Numbered from the stretch's first letter, positions 24,601-37,242 are shown. The stretch: 64,000 nt of DNA from Pyxicephalus adspersus (GCF_032062135.1 NC_092862.1:45483907-45547906), one strand, 5' to 3'. The notes: a model not told the origin generated them from the sequence alone. Program-made: numbers and translations.

Positions 24601-27600
24601 GGAGTGACTGAGAGAAATAAACCTGTGGTCAACTACAAGTCTGAAATGGCCCCAAAAAGCTCTCTTAGAGGCATGGCTGAAGTTAAGCTCAAATAATTAT
24701 ATGTCAGGACCCATGAACTTTACTAGTCATAATAATTAACAACAATGCTCATCAGGAGCCTAACATAACAAGGTTGACAAAGTGTAAAAAGCTAGTAGTC
24801 ACCCAAGATAAATGATTGTGATTGCCTTGAGCGAAAAATTTGCATGTGTACAGTGGTCTCCTGTGGTTGTTTAGCAATCTACCATAGCAGATCACCAAAA
24901 AGCTGAATGGGGATGAGCGCTGTCACTTCCTATTGGGGAGGAGGCAGCAGGGTGTCTCCTGCTCATCCTTCTTCTCTTTCTATAAAACTTAACAGCATTG
25001 TGTGTGCAACACTTTCTAATTCGACACTGTACACTGTAAAGATAATATTGATCAAAAATTTGACATCTGTATGCTGAATATATATAAATCACCCCTTCAC
25101 TGGAAGTTCTGAGTTTTCCACACATTACTACAATGCTGCCTCCAACATACCAAATTACCAGGACACTGCATCTTTCCAAACAATGTCAGGAGCCTCCATT
25201 CCTGTAATACATGCTCTGTCTAGACCATCTCAGTCCAGGTGTGTATCTATTCCACCCACACAGGTAAACAAGTTCTTTTTGTTTTTTGCTGCCAGAATAA
25301 TCAAAACTGTTATGCAGTCAAAAAAAAAAACTACAAATAAATGTTGCTTTATTTAAATTAATAATCAAATTGTTTTTGAAAACACAACCATTACCTGATT
25401 TTGATTTGATGTTGACCTTTTGCAATTGCTTTACATCCTTTTAGATTAGCAAAAGTGAGCGGATGAAATGATCTGTAGTAATATAAGGTATGGGGACCAC
25501 AAAAACCCTCCAGAGTGTTGGAAATTGCAACTTAAAGAAGCCAAAGCCTTGACAAACTGCCCACTGGAAAGTACTAAATGTCATATTCTATTTATTATTA
25601 TAGTACGGAGACAGTATTTTTTTGCAAGTGGTGTCACCCACCTGGTTGCTAAAATATATATAAATTGGAATGTTTAGCTGTTTGCTTGTAGTTCAGGTTT
25701 AAAGAAGGCCAATTTAGAGAAAACGATATCCACCTAGACATCCAAAAGGGGCCCCTAATGTAAGTAAACTTGTCAGAACAATGAAATTATATGATTTCAG
25801 TATGATGTTACTGGAGAGAGAACAAAGAATTAAAATGTAGCTACTAACAAAACCAACCAAATAGTCTAAAGCACACTACAATCTCATCATAGAAGATTCC
25901 ATTATATAAAATTTTCTTCACATTCATACTCCTCTTTAGCAATTGTAAATCAAATACAATATTTGGCCTTCATGGAAGAATTCATGTCATTCAGCTTTCT
26001 CTAGCACATGAGAAAGGATAGTAATTTTCTAAAATTGCGCTGTATGATCAATAACTGAAACTTTGATTCTAACATTACTTAATGAAACACTACTTACCCT
26101 AAATGCATGCAAATACCACAGGAAATTACAACAAGCTATGTATAAGAAAATGCCTGCAGAAAACAAAATCCAAAAACACGCAAAAGGAATGGCTATTTAT
26201 CTGGGCTTCCGTTTAGTTTCTGGTTGCACTGTTTGTAAGAAGAAAAAAAATACTCAACAAAGCCTTGGGCTTGTAGCAGGAAATGAAGCCATCCCAAAGA
26301 ATGTCCTGCCTGCGTGTGTCATCGACAACCTTGCCCCTCATTCATATAGGAAACTTGCAACTATACTGGAAAATAACTCGCAAATGTCAGGTCAGGTCAT
26401 GCTGCACTTATATTCTAAGTAAATAAATTTAAAATTAAGTTCATCGAGCATACCATGGCACATAGATCATTTTACCGGTCCAAACATATATGTCTATACA
26501 GTACAGATACCTTGTAGACCCAAACTTCTCAGTTTATTGGTTTATGGGGTCTAATTACAAATGCAGTTTAGTTTAAGAAGATCAAGCAGCTTCCTGGAAA
26601 AGATGAGCAAATTGATGAGAGAAACTTTGGTCAGGGTACAAAACAATCTCCCTTTAAAAACCTTCACTAATTATCTACATATGTATAATGTGTTATATTG
26701 CCTTTCACTTGTAATTAAAAAGAACAAATTGTAAAGGTAACAAAACAAACTATAAAAGTATCATAAAAAATCTGCTTAAATCAAGTCATGACTTGAAAAC
26801 CATAAAACACACAGCCCAATATTTTCCCAAGGTATTGGTGGGTTTTGATCAGCGGAAACATCTCATCACAATCATTTTAGGTGTAAATGTGCTTTAAATA
26901 TGGCTTTACACATACAGGCAGGTACAGTGGTCGAACCACAAAGACAGAGGCTTGTCAAGTTTGGCAGTCACCAAGAATATACTACGGACATCAACTGGAA
27001 ATTATTAGTACAGTGTTAGAGGACCAACTTTTGAGTGGTTCAGTACCAACCTCATTCACTTTCTGTCTCAGGGTCCATAATGGCCATGCAGGGAACTTTT
27101 CAGAATGAGCCATCCTTTCTCTTATGTACACATGTAAGACTTTTGTCCTTAGAAGGATCTTTTAGGCAAACACTGAAAGATCCATAAATAAACTCTGTAC
27201 ATAAAGCACTTTTCTGCCCTATGGAGAGAATGAGCGAGCGGCACCCCGCTGTGCTCTCCCCCCTTTCACTTCCATTACGGTCGTTTGATGATCCACCAAG
27301 ACGGATCCATGAATGATGTTGGACATGTGCTGTACACACTCCAAATTCTCGCCTGATACTAGCTCTGAAGTGATAATTGTAACGAGAATCATCTGAGGCG
27401 TGTACGTAGTCTCAGTTCCTTCCCTGACCATTTGGACAATCTGTAAAAAGCAGACAAGGACGACCACATCCAGCTTATATTTGGGGGTTCCTGTGCTATA
27501 CACGCTAGCTGGGCCCTCGATAGTGCTCACCTCACACAGAATGGATTATATGAGGGAAGAACCTACTGACTCAAAAGTTACTTGTAACCTATATGTAACC

Positions 27601-29532
27601 AATCCTTGACTGTTCCTTCTCTGTTGGGCATTTAAAGGTTCCAAAGGAGGTCTAAGCATCCTATATGAAGATTAATACACTACAGACCAATCTTTGTTTT
27701 TTTTGTAGTTTTTGGAACCAAACAAAACTGTGCTGACCGAAAAACTGTGATAGTCAAGTCCTAATTTTCTTATCAGCACTTTTGCCCACAATAAAGGCTG
27801 GGTAAGTACTTGCAGCCAGGGCAGGCTAAGGTTAAATCACCCATTTATCAGGGAAACTTTGACTTGTCCACAACAGGAAGTAAGGCTAGATCTCTCTGGA
27901 GCACAGGAAATCTATTGTTAGTTGTCACTGCAGCAAGTGTTCCCACTGACTGAAATGTAAAACTTTATTCACTTCCCTCTCAGGTAACATTGGTTACTGA
28001 GACAAATGAAAACAGTGAGTCTCTGCAATAAAAATAAATAAAACTGATAAGGTTACCAACTTGTTTACCACCCGAAAAAGTTGGTTTAGATACACTTCAT
28101 GTCCAGTTCATACGCTGTATTCTACATGACAAAGCAAATGTCCCCCCAAGGCGTGATGTACAGATGTAGCTGCCCTGTGTAATACAACAATGTCTTTTAC
28201 CACCTGAAGCTGTAATTCAGTAATGGAACCCTCTTCAATCACTTCTCATTATGAGATTTATCACCATCGGTGAGCATTGTGATCACAAACAATACCTTGC
28301 CCTCAAAGTCTGTCCTGAAGGTTCATTGGAGCCTGAAACCTGAGCGGAGTGGAATGTGATTGAAAATCGGAGCGCACACCTGTATAGGCGCGCCCTGCCG
28401 CACATCACATGGTACACCACTAACAAAAAGTGGCAAATACCGAGGCCTTGTGCTCTTTTTACACTTTGAAATTCAACACATCAAAACAAACATGTCAGCA
28501 AATCAATAACTGGGGTGTCTCTATATCCCCGACTTCCACTCAACAATGGATGGACAACCAGGAATGTAACGTTACCTCAATAGTGCTAGACGTACACCAG
28601 CATTGCCATGCTGTCCTCTTCAATCATTCAGGACAATCCTGAGAAGAAAGAGGCCACTCAGTCTTTGCAAACAGTTGTTCCCAGCTATCATCAGACAGGA
28701 CAGCAGTCCATTTGTATGAAAGGATGGAGAGAGAGGGAGGGAGGGGGCTGTGAATGAATTCCTTTCCTCCTCCTTCTCTATGACTATTCATGTGGAAGAG
28801 GGTCAAAAGCAGGATTACACCATTTATTTCCCCTTCCAACACACATCATTAACCTCTTAAGTTACAGGAGGCCGGGTCACCCCATAATGAGGTCGAGGTC
28901 TGAACATAGTATGGGGTATGATGAGCAACAAATCACTGTACCAAGCTGTCACCGATACCCACCAAGTCACAGCCTGGCCATGGCAAACTTTATGTACACA
29001 AAATGTATTATAAATAAGGGCTACACCTTAGGGCCCCTACCTGGTGATTTCTTCTCTTTAATGGTACAGAAACATTAATAACAAAAAGGATATTTTCCAA
29101 TGGGGAAGAGAGATTTTTCTTCAAATTCTGAAGGTATTCAGGAAGTGATTGGAAATCTTATAATTAAACAGACAGCAAAGAGAAAAAATCTGGCAGGGGT
29201 TGTAACATTTCTCTATCTCATCCTAAATAATGAAATGTTTTGACTTTAATCTCTAATATCTTAGTAGAAGTAATAGGACTGTGGACAGCAGAGGGGTAAT
29301 GATCAGCGCCATGCTAGAGGACCCAAAGGCAAGGACTGTGCCAGGGAGCTACCCGTGAACCAAGAGTCCCCACACTGCTCTGCATCAGTGACTGTTGTCT
29401 TCATGTTTTCCTACCTTTCTTCTCTGATGTTATGATTGGACAGTGGAGAGGAGATGTGAGGACAGCACTGATAAAGCTGGCAGAGGTGCCAAGCTGGTAA
29501 CTCCGCCAGTCCTCAACCTACACTTCCAGGAC
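21650..29532. other. long stretch without recognised gene
   Basis: This 7.9-kb stretch is mostly AT-rich and unassigned. Two parts differ: 27220-27440, with moderate GC and open minus-strand frames, and 28330-28420, with several CpG. Either could be worn repeat or part of a non-coding YES1 5' exon; neither has a decisive splice signal. Worn copies of the CACTTCCTG family lie near 27.86 kb. Confidence 0.4.
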
Positions 29533-29612
29533 CAGGGCTTTGGGACCTGAAGATTTTGTACACCTCCGACTCCAGGTACACAATATCTTCTGAATCCAAC
29601 ACCAAAGCCCTG
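29533..29612. mobile_element. 80-bp hAT MITE with 8-bp target duplication
   Basis: It starts CAGGGCTTTGGGACCTGAAG and ends ACACCAAAGCCCTG, with CACCTCCGACTCCAGGTACA inside. The flanks are TCCAGGAC (29525-29532) and TCCAGGGC (29613-29620), seven of eight identical. It is the same family as 17509-17590, related to the widespread vertebrate repeat built of GACTCCGACTCC words. Confidence 0.8.
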
Positions 29613-29898
29613 TCCAGGGCCCAGCCAAAGTTTTGGTGGGGCCCTCAGTATTCTGAAGGACAGCTGGTAGTAGCAGAGACACGGACAGGGGAATGTTTGG
29701 CAGGTGAGAGACATTGGCAGTCCTCCTGGCAGTCTCAGACAACCCCCCAATGAGCCCAAGATCAGCTGGGCCCCTCCATTCTTGGTGACTGGGCATACTC
29801 AGGTGTTGGGGATGGTATCCAATAACTATGAATGTGGCAGAGATACAACAGCAATGTAGAAATTTGGTGCCTGCCTATTAACATGGCCTGTGCCTCAC

Positions 29899-30005
29899 TG
29901 TGCCAGGCAGAATGCCCCTCATATGCCCGTGTCGGGCAGCATTCACTGTATGCCTCTTGACTGCCTGTGCCAGGCAGCATTCCCCTCACCTGCTCTGTAG
30001 GCCCG
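29899..30005. repeat. short tandem array of a GCCAGGCAGCATTC unit
   Basis: Three units carrying GTG(C/T)C(A/G)GGCAG(C/A)AT start at about 29900, 29929 and 29967, so spacing is irregular (29 and 38 bases). It adjoins the 3'-side break of the LINE fragment. Confidence 0.65.
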
Positions 30006-30009
30006 TGTG

Positions 30010-30607
30010 AACTAGCTTTGATAAACATACCTCGCATATAGGCCTTGTGCGCATTCCAAATATCAAAAATATTGACATCTTTTGTATCATTTAGAGAAAA
30101 ATACAGGTCTTGTGCCTTCAAGAAATTTTCCCGATATGTCGGGTGTGTCAATAAAAAAGTTTTCAGGCGCCATAAATGAGTAGGTCTAGAGTGGTGAGCT
30201 CCCCATTCAATCGTCACTGGTGCATGATCTGACCATGTTATAGATTCAATGGTTGATCGGGAAATATTGATGAGAGAAGATACATCTGTCAAAAAAAAGT
30301 CAATACGGGAGTACGACCTGTGAACTTGTGAGAAGTATGTATAGTCCCGTTCTTCTCCATGTTGACATCTCCAAATATCAAACAGTTCATATTCTATAAA
30401 TAGGTTGCGTAGATCTTGAGATTTCCTTTTGGATTTAGATTTTGAATCCAGGAGAGAGTAAGGGGTCGCATTAAAATCTCCTCCTATCAGTAGTACACCC
30501 TGTTTAACCTTGGATATTATTTTAAAGATCTTCCTCAAATAAGAGTGTTGATTATAGTTGGGAGCATATATATTCACCAATGTAAAAATTTCTTCCTTGA
30601 TTTTGCA
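30010..30607 (-). pseudogene. L1-type LINE ORF2 fragment (endonuclease domain)
   Basis: The minus strand is open for about 200 codons of an apurinic-type endonuclease of the non-LTR retrotransposon ORF2, the enzyme that nicks target DNA to prime reverse transcription. In order I see VNIYAPN, GGDFNATP (catalytic Asp and Asn), a YTYFSQVHRSYSRIDFFL block (Asp) and WSDHAPV (catalytic Asp-His), followed by the linker that normally leads to the reverse transcriptase. The N-terminal part of the domain with its first catalytic residues is missing, and so is the reverse transcriptase. After about 30010 the frame runs on into unrelated sequence. The fragment is thus truncated at both ends, which ordinary 5' truncation does not explain. 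It is dead, but has few internal breaks, so it may be fairly young. Confidence 0.85.
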
Positions 30608-30611
30608 CATT

Positions 30612-30715
30612 ACTGTACATTAAATAGGGATTGCAAATGACAGACTAATACAGACAGTGATACAGGAGGAGAGGACCCTGCCCCGAAGAGCTTACAATCT
30701 AGTAGGCTATGGGGC
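30612..30715 (-). repeat. dispersed repeat fragment joined to the LINE
   Basis: It reads CTGTACATTAAATAGGGATT, GCAAATGACAG, CAGACAGTGATACAGGAGGA and GAAGAGCTTACAATCTAGTA. The same block stands at 37855-37930 within a longer copy. It abuts the 5' break of the LINE fragment almost directly. Confidence 0.65.
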
Positions 30716-32068
30716 ATTTGTCAGTCTTCAGTACTGTTTTATGGAGGCAATGGGTGAGGAAGGCAGTCACTTAAGGTGCCACCTATTTGGTTGGTGCCAT
30801 TTGGGTCTCTGCACTCCTGTCAGCATGCCTACTCCCATGTAATAAATCTAATTCTTCCAATTCACCCCACCAAAGACAGAGTAGCTCCGGTAAGTGTGGT
30901 TAAAAAATCCTTACCTGTTCCAGTAAATCCCTCAAGTCCAATCCTGGCCCATGTAATCTATTATGACTCATAAAAAAAAATAACAATGATAATTATCCAA
31001 GGTAAAAAACAAGCACGGGATATCTCACAATAAATTTTAACCTAATTTAACTTTGCATCATCCCAGAGATTAAGCAAATTTTGGAGAAAAGGGGTAACTA
31101 AGGGACTTTAAAGGCAATCAGTTCGCATATTTGAGTACATATCCATAAGGGTGAGATGACTGTACTGGTATTGATATGATGTACAGTTATCTCAACCTTA
31201 TGGAAATGTACTCAGATTATTCTCCAAAATTGATAAATATAATTATGTTACCTAAAAGGCAGTGATCGTGATCGTCAGTGATTCTTCCTGTGAGGTATGG
31301 CACCATGGATTATTTCTACAGAGTTTTAAACCTGATTCCCTGCACATGTGTAAATTAAAGGGCATTGGCTTACATGGCAAGCCATCAAGAGTTTGATTAT
31401 CAAAGTTTTCTCACAATAGTTTAAAAAAAATAAATGCAGTTGACATTCAAAAACTCAGCAACCTCCAGACCTGAGGTGCACCGGATTTTAGAAAATTCTG
31501 GATTTTTGAAGGTTATACCTACCTCCACACACAGAGCAGCCTTCTTCTCACCCACAGACATCTGGCACAGTTCCAGAGAGCAGGCAGCAGGGACGTCTCA
31601 ACTTGTATGTAGTGTAGCAAGCTAGACCTAACAGCTCTTTCTGCAGAACAGCACCATCAAAACATAAGTGGCCAAACAATGTACTACAGTCCCTGTATTG
31701 AAAATGTGCTCTGAAATTCATGCCGGAAAACTGAAGGAACCGAAATATCGATGGTCGGATTTTCGATTGTCAACTGTACCGGCTTAAAAGTAGGCACCCT
31801 AAAGTGTAACTGTTGTCAGGGTATAGATATTTACCAATTCTAAACAAGCTACAGGCACCACAGAGCTACTCATAACAAAGATCACACGGAAGGCACTAAA
31901 CCAGCCCGTCATTCTTCTTCCTCTCTCAGCAGTGACCTGGCAGCCTTAAAATCTTTAAAGTAAGTACAGAGCAGGTGCTCTGAAAGGGAAATCAAGGTTA
32001 GCTAACTGCTTGATTAATTACAAAGTTCCTGCAACTATAGAGGTCAGTTAGGGCTCATTTACCGCTTG
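30716..32068. other. non-coding stretch, nothing recognised
   Basis: No exon or clear repeat is seen; frames of about 60 codons only. Confidence 0.45.
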
Positions 32069-32351
32069 TTAAAGCGGAACTAAAACTGCAACTACTCACC
32101 TTTCCCCATTGCATAACAGAGTGCTACCATCTTCCTTCTTCTTTACTTGCTGAAGACAATCCTCACCATCCATTCATTACCAGCATGCACAAGAGAAGCC
32201 CGGTTTGCAACCAATGCACATGCGCAGCTCAGCAAATTTTGGCAGATGGGCAGGTATCAGGCAAGGCAAGAACAGTTATTGCAGAATAGACCCCTGTTTC
32301 TTTTTTCTTTAACTCCCTAATCACAAAAGTTTGAATTTAATTCCACTTTAA
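32069..32351. mobile_element. TTAA-type MITE with inverted repeats (different interior)
   Basis: The left end TTAAAGCGGAACTAAAACTG and the reverse-complemented right end TTAAAGTGGAATTAAATTCA match over about 15 bases with two differences. The interior (TTTCCCCATTGCATAAC, ATGCGCAGCTCAGCAAATTT) differs from the other TTAA elements here, so this is a separate family with related ends. Confidence 0.65.
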
Positions 32352-34365
32352 GTATGTGAAAATACCTACATGTCCATAGCTTGGCCACATGTTCATTTTA
32401 ACACCCCCACCCTCTCAGCTACCCAAAAAATGTGGTACTTCCATGTAGGGGAAAATGTGATACTCCCTCTGACCTTTCATAATTCCAGATACTGTGCTCT
32501 AACAGCCTGCTGTTGGGACAGTGTGGTCACATGGCAGAACTTTCCTATTTATATGCAATTTTAGAAGAGAGGATGAACATGGGAAGATAATACCAGGCAC
32601 CCAATGGATCTTGGTTTCAAGCTGCATAATTTTTTAAGAAGGTTGCATTACAGGTGCATAAAACCTGAGAGTCACAACTCATCTAAATACTTACGGTATA
32701 TATTAATTATTGTCATAGTGTACTACTTCTTTACCTTATCAGCTTTATCAGTCATGTGAGAACACAAACTTGTCAAGGAGAAGAAGAATGCCCAAACAAA
32801 ACTAACAACCAGATTCCAATGTGACACAGAAATGTGGTTGTGTTTTGTGAAACAGAAAGCAGGGACAGGTTAATTTACACAGCACATACTTCTAGGAGTA
32901 CACGCACAGTCTACAGCTAGATTTACGAGCAATGAATTACAGAGATTACAGATTTAAAACAATGTTTTACATTTGAGTCCTTATTGGGTTGATCAACCTG
33001 TTCTTCCTTACCTGTGACTAGTGTCACCTGGGAAAAGGTAAAAAGAAATCTGACAACTTAGTTATCAATGTCCCAAAGCAGAGACCTGTCTGGAGCAACT
33101 AGTAACTATGGGATTTCCCCTAACTTTCCAATTACATCTCCAGGTCACGAAACAAAAGGGTATTTTACTAATGGGTACATTGGTAGCAGTACAAACCCAA
33201 TAGAGGTGCTCAGTCGTCAACATTGTCCATATATGAAAACAATGGCTTAAGTTCTACTTAAAGATAAATTTAGTTTTTGATTTCAGCACAATTTCTTTAT
33301 AGGTTTAGTAGCTCAGTATTACTTGTTGCCTAGAATAGCTTTTTGGCCTTTAATGGTGTTATTTCAAATTTTATTTTAAATTTGTGATCCAGTTATGTGT
33401 TGCAGTGTTTTTTAGCTAGTGTAATGGCATCCCTGAAGATGCCATATCACCCCAATGGGTCATTACTGTGACTCCCAGGTACTACATTTTCTTGCATCCT
33501 ACATGTGGCCACAAGTGAGGAAGAGGTGTTTGTGCACTGTGCTTTGGAACCCAAATGACACCTTTAGCAGCTAACATCAGTGTTGATCTCTGGCCAGTCA
33601 CAGAAACTTTTGCTCTTTTACACTGCAGAAATGACAATGCAATGATATGATACAAGGTCCAAATTTTGCCACTATAAGTTTTGAGTTACACAGAAGCTGG
33701 GGAACAAAAGTTGTTGGCAGATAATAGTGGGCCGTGGTCATTGGGAATGTTGCTGAAAAATGTACAATAGGTACATCAGAAACCACATAGCTTAAAAATA
33801 GCTCTTGGTTGAAAGTCCTCATAAGGTTCACAAGCCTACAAGTGTGACTTTTTCTGCCAAAGCATTAGAATGCCTATGTTTAGGGTACCTGGAGTGCTCT
33901 GACATACTGTATGTAAACATACCTGTAGCCTATACCAGTGGCTTATGTTAGGTCATTCAATTTAATATTGAAAATAGTTTTTTTTTTTTTTTGCTTAATT
34001 AAAAAAAAATTCTAGTCTCACCCGTTCTAGTCTCTCAAGAAGATCACCCGTGTTGCTTTGAAAACCAAGCAATGTTCCCCGAATTTATAAAATGCATAAT
34101 AATAAAAGTAAAGTAAAAGTAAAAATGCAAAATAAAAGTTTAAACACACCCCATAGCAGTTGCTACAAAAAATAGGCATTGTATTTGCATGGTTTGTTAG
34201 AGGCGGATTGTGCAGGGGATTCAGTTATAGTAATATGGTCCTCTAAACACAATGCTGACATGATAATATGCAGGATAATTACATGGAGAACCAACGAGAT
34301 GTCATTAAAGTATGTTAAAACAAACAATCAGGTATTTATTACAATACAGTGGCAAACATAGGTAA
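32352..34365. other. non-coding stretch, nothing recognised
   Basis: No exon is recognised. A T-run then A-run near 33.98-34.01 kb is the only simple sequence. Confidence 0.4.
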
Positions 34366-34720
34366 GAAATAGGCAACTGTGACAGTACTCAGGAAACAAG
34401 GAAACAAATAGATTATAATAAACTGGGTACAAACAAGAAGACACTGCAATAGGTGGCAACATACAGGCAATTGTTAAAGTACAGGGAACAAATCAGCAGT
34501 TGCTATAACAAGTGGGCCACAAACAGGCAAACAGTGGCAATAAGTATTAAACAGTCAAATCATTAGAATTAATAGGAAACAGACAACTGTGCTAATATGT
34601 ATTCAGGAAATGAACAATTGTTATAATATGAAGGCAACAAAGAGGCACTGAAGACATCCGTAGACAGGCTGAATATGCAGGCAACAAATGATCAGTCACA
34701 TAACAAATGGACAACTAATA
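34366..34720. repeat. degenerate tandem array, unit about 30 bp
   Basis: About a dozen worn units of 23-35 bases follow one another. Their shared core is CAGGCAATTGTTATAATATG then a GGCAACAAA-like end. Good examples are CAGGCAATTGTTAAAGTACA, CAGCAGTTGCTATAACAAGT, GACAACTGTGCTAATATGTA and CAATTGTTATAATATGAAGG. Unit lengths and sequences vary, which indicates an old, no longer homogenised minisatellite. It is not a CRISPR array: the units are too dissimilar and there are no distinct spacers. Confidence 0.65.
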
Positions 34721-35379
34721 CAGAGACATTTTTTGGATTAAGGATTTTTACTTCCTATACCTTCGGTAGCCATTTACAGTACATCCCCTTGTAAACTTAA
34801 AAATAATGATACCCAACAAGCAGTTTAATTGACTTTTTAACAGTTTGGGTCATTCCTACATACAACATGTTAGCTATATTATACTTGAGTCTTAAATAGT
34901 AACAAATGTGTGCTCATCTCTTGAAAGGGTCATGTAAATTGTATTATATAATCATCTCCAGACTTTCACTTCATGCTAAATAGAAGTAGTAGGAAAATGC
35001 AGGATAATAAAGGTATGCAAAGTGCAAATATTCTAACTACAAATCATGTTAGCTGAATTTTAGAATTTATTATATGAATATGCATATCTAAATGTGTGTA
35101 TGCTCCTATCAGATCCAAAGAGATTCATTTATAATATTTGGAAGATTGAAGAGATTATATGAGGATATTGTTCTATGCATGTCTGTTCTAACCGTTAACA
35201 TACACATCCTACAATCGCTTTGCAGATTTCTTACATTGGGAATGTATATAGTTTTAATTTTAGCTCAATTCAGTCCTACACAACGTATGTCTTAGTAGAA
35301 ACTTTGATCTTTTATTGAATTAGCTTTCAAGCTTAGGTCATGGAGAAGAGAGGCATGAAACAGTATTGGAGAATCTTGA

Positions 35380-35700
35380 GCCACAGCATGTAGAAATGTA
35401 ATAGTGAGGTTTGAGATACTGCACGCAATAAAGATGTAATAGTAGAGATGTAATAATAATACTAAATAGTAAGAGTAAAGATGTAATAAAATGCAGAGTC
35501 ACTGCATATGGTCAAGGCATAAAGCACTGCATGTAATAATGGAATATGAAGCTTTACATATACCATAGATGCATGAGAAGTAATCATTGCGATAGCATTT
35601 AGCGTATGCAGTAAAGTAATAATGTGTAAAATGTGTAAAACAGGTATGAGGTGCTGCATCACACTTCCCATATGCTGCATGTTAAAGGATAGGCATAAGG
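35380..35700. repeat. degenerate tandem array (ACTGCATG/GATGTAATA words)
   Basis: Words of the forms GATGTAATAAT, GGTATGAGGTGCTGCAT and GGCATAAAGCACTGCATGTA recur at irregular distances of roughly 30-90 bases. The pattern resembles the array at 34.4 kb in age but has a different unit. Boundaries are approximate. Confidence 0.45.
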
Positions 35701-36941
35701 CACAGTGTTCCAGGAATCATTGTTACCTGAGATAGAACTGAGTGAAAATTCAAAATCTAATAATATGCTGCTCTGACAATTCTCTAAAGCTACATAAACA
35801 TGCTAGATGAACATTCATTCAGATAAATGGTCATGGTTGTGTCCGGTGAAAATTTAGCATGTGTACAGTTGTCCCCCAATGTCATTCATCAATCTGCCCT
35901 GGCAGACTGATGAAGAATCGAGCAAGGATATGAGCAGATTGGGTTGCCTTTTGCTGTTACTCTCTCCATGGAACAGAGTTGTCTGCACACAAAAAATGAT
36001 TTCCGGTGACAGCGATCTGACAAATGTCTAACGTCTGCAGAGAGTTTAGAAAAGGATTTCCTTCACTCTAGAAAGATCTCACCCTTCTTCCTGCTGAGGA
36101 CAAGAGGAAGTAAAAGAAAGTCTCCCTAATGGAAAACAGATTGGTGACTTACAGGTTGGGTAAGCATTTGAATCTAGGGTTAGCTAGGGTAAAACACACA
36201 GACACTTTCATAGTAATGCACAACTTGCATTTATTGTGGGTAAACTGTTAGTGCCGATCTTTACTATCACATTTGTTTTGTTCCTATCAGCTGGCACAGT
36301 TGGTTTTGGTGGTGAAGTCTATATTTTGAACTAACCTTGACTGTCACCATAAAACAAAAGATCTGTCTGTGACTTAATAATCTTCATGTTGGAAGCCTAA
36401 ATAAGTCCTCCTTTGGCACCTTTACCTCCACAGAGAGAGCAGCTGATATTGGTTACATCTTAAGTAGTGGGCAGATGAACCTGGCAGTAAATATGCCCCC
36501 CTCATATGACTGATGAACACTACTGAGGACCTGGATAGCTTGTAAAGCCAAGCTAAATAGGCAAACTGAACACACCAATTATATAATATCCTTAGATGAT
36601 GTATCCCTGTACATAATAACATGCTAAGAGAATATAATAACTGGGTTTTGCCAGTTCTTGCTTAAAACTCCCCCTCTACCACTAATGAATTATAACATAA
36701 CTTACTACAACTACCCAAAGAAGGAAGTACCTTAGGCCATGACCATCTCTATCCATTCAGGTCCATAAAAAGTGACCACACCATCAATGATGGCTTATAT
36801 AGATCAATAATTGGACTGACAAGACCCAATTCATTACCAGAATGTATCTAACCAAGGGTTATTGTGAAACATCTACATTATCCCTATTTACTAGCATGGA
36901 AATGCTTAAGACATGTTTTAATGAGCAGTGGATAGGCTAAT

Positions 36942-37242
36942 AATATTACTACACTGTATTTATATAGCCCCATCATATTACACAGTGCTGTACATAGTTG
37001 ATAGTCATGTGCCTCAAAGGAGCTCACAATCTAATGTCCCTACTATAACCATATGTCATGAATGTAGTCTAAGGTCAATTTTGAGGGGAAGCCAATAACC
37101 TCACTGTATGTTTTTGGGAGGAAACCCACACAGACACGGGGAGAACCTACAAACTCCATGCAGATATGTCTTTCCTGAGATTCAAACCTGGGACCGAGCG
37201 CTGTAAAGGTGAGAGTGCTACCTCTGAGCCACCGTGCTGCCC
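36942..37242 (-). mobile_element. tRNA-derived SINE, fuller copy
   Basis: On the minus strand it starts GGCAGCACGGTGGCTCAGAG. It has an A box (TGGCTCAGAGG), a B-box-like GGTTTGAATCT, then a body with CCCGTGTCTGTGTGGGTTTC and ATTAGATTGTGAGCTCC, and a tail with AGCACTGTGTAATATGATGG and GGCTATATAAATACAGTGTA. It matches 8545-8799 module for module. The tRNA-like head is too altered to be a functional tRNA. Confidence 0.8.

Noticed and set aside
27100..27530. Overlapping minus-strand ORFs that look superficially protein-like
   Set aside because: The two frames overlap in different phases, no family is recognised, and the sequence resembles worn CpG-containing repeat. Kept only as a weak non-coding-exon candidate.
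34366..34720. Possible CRISPR-like array of about 30-bp repeats
   Set aside because: Units are mutually diverged, there are no constant repeats with unique spacers, and the DNA is vertebrate.
36942..37242. Possible tRNA gene from A-box and B-box-like sequences on the minus strand
   Set aside because: No cloverleaf can be read after the boxes and the same body follows in a second copy, so it is a SINE.
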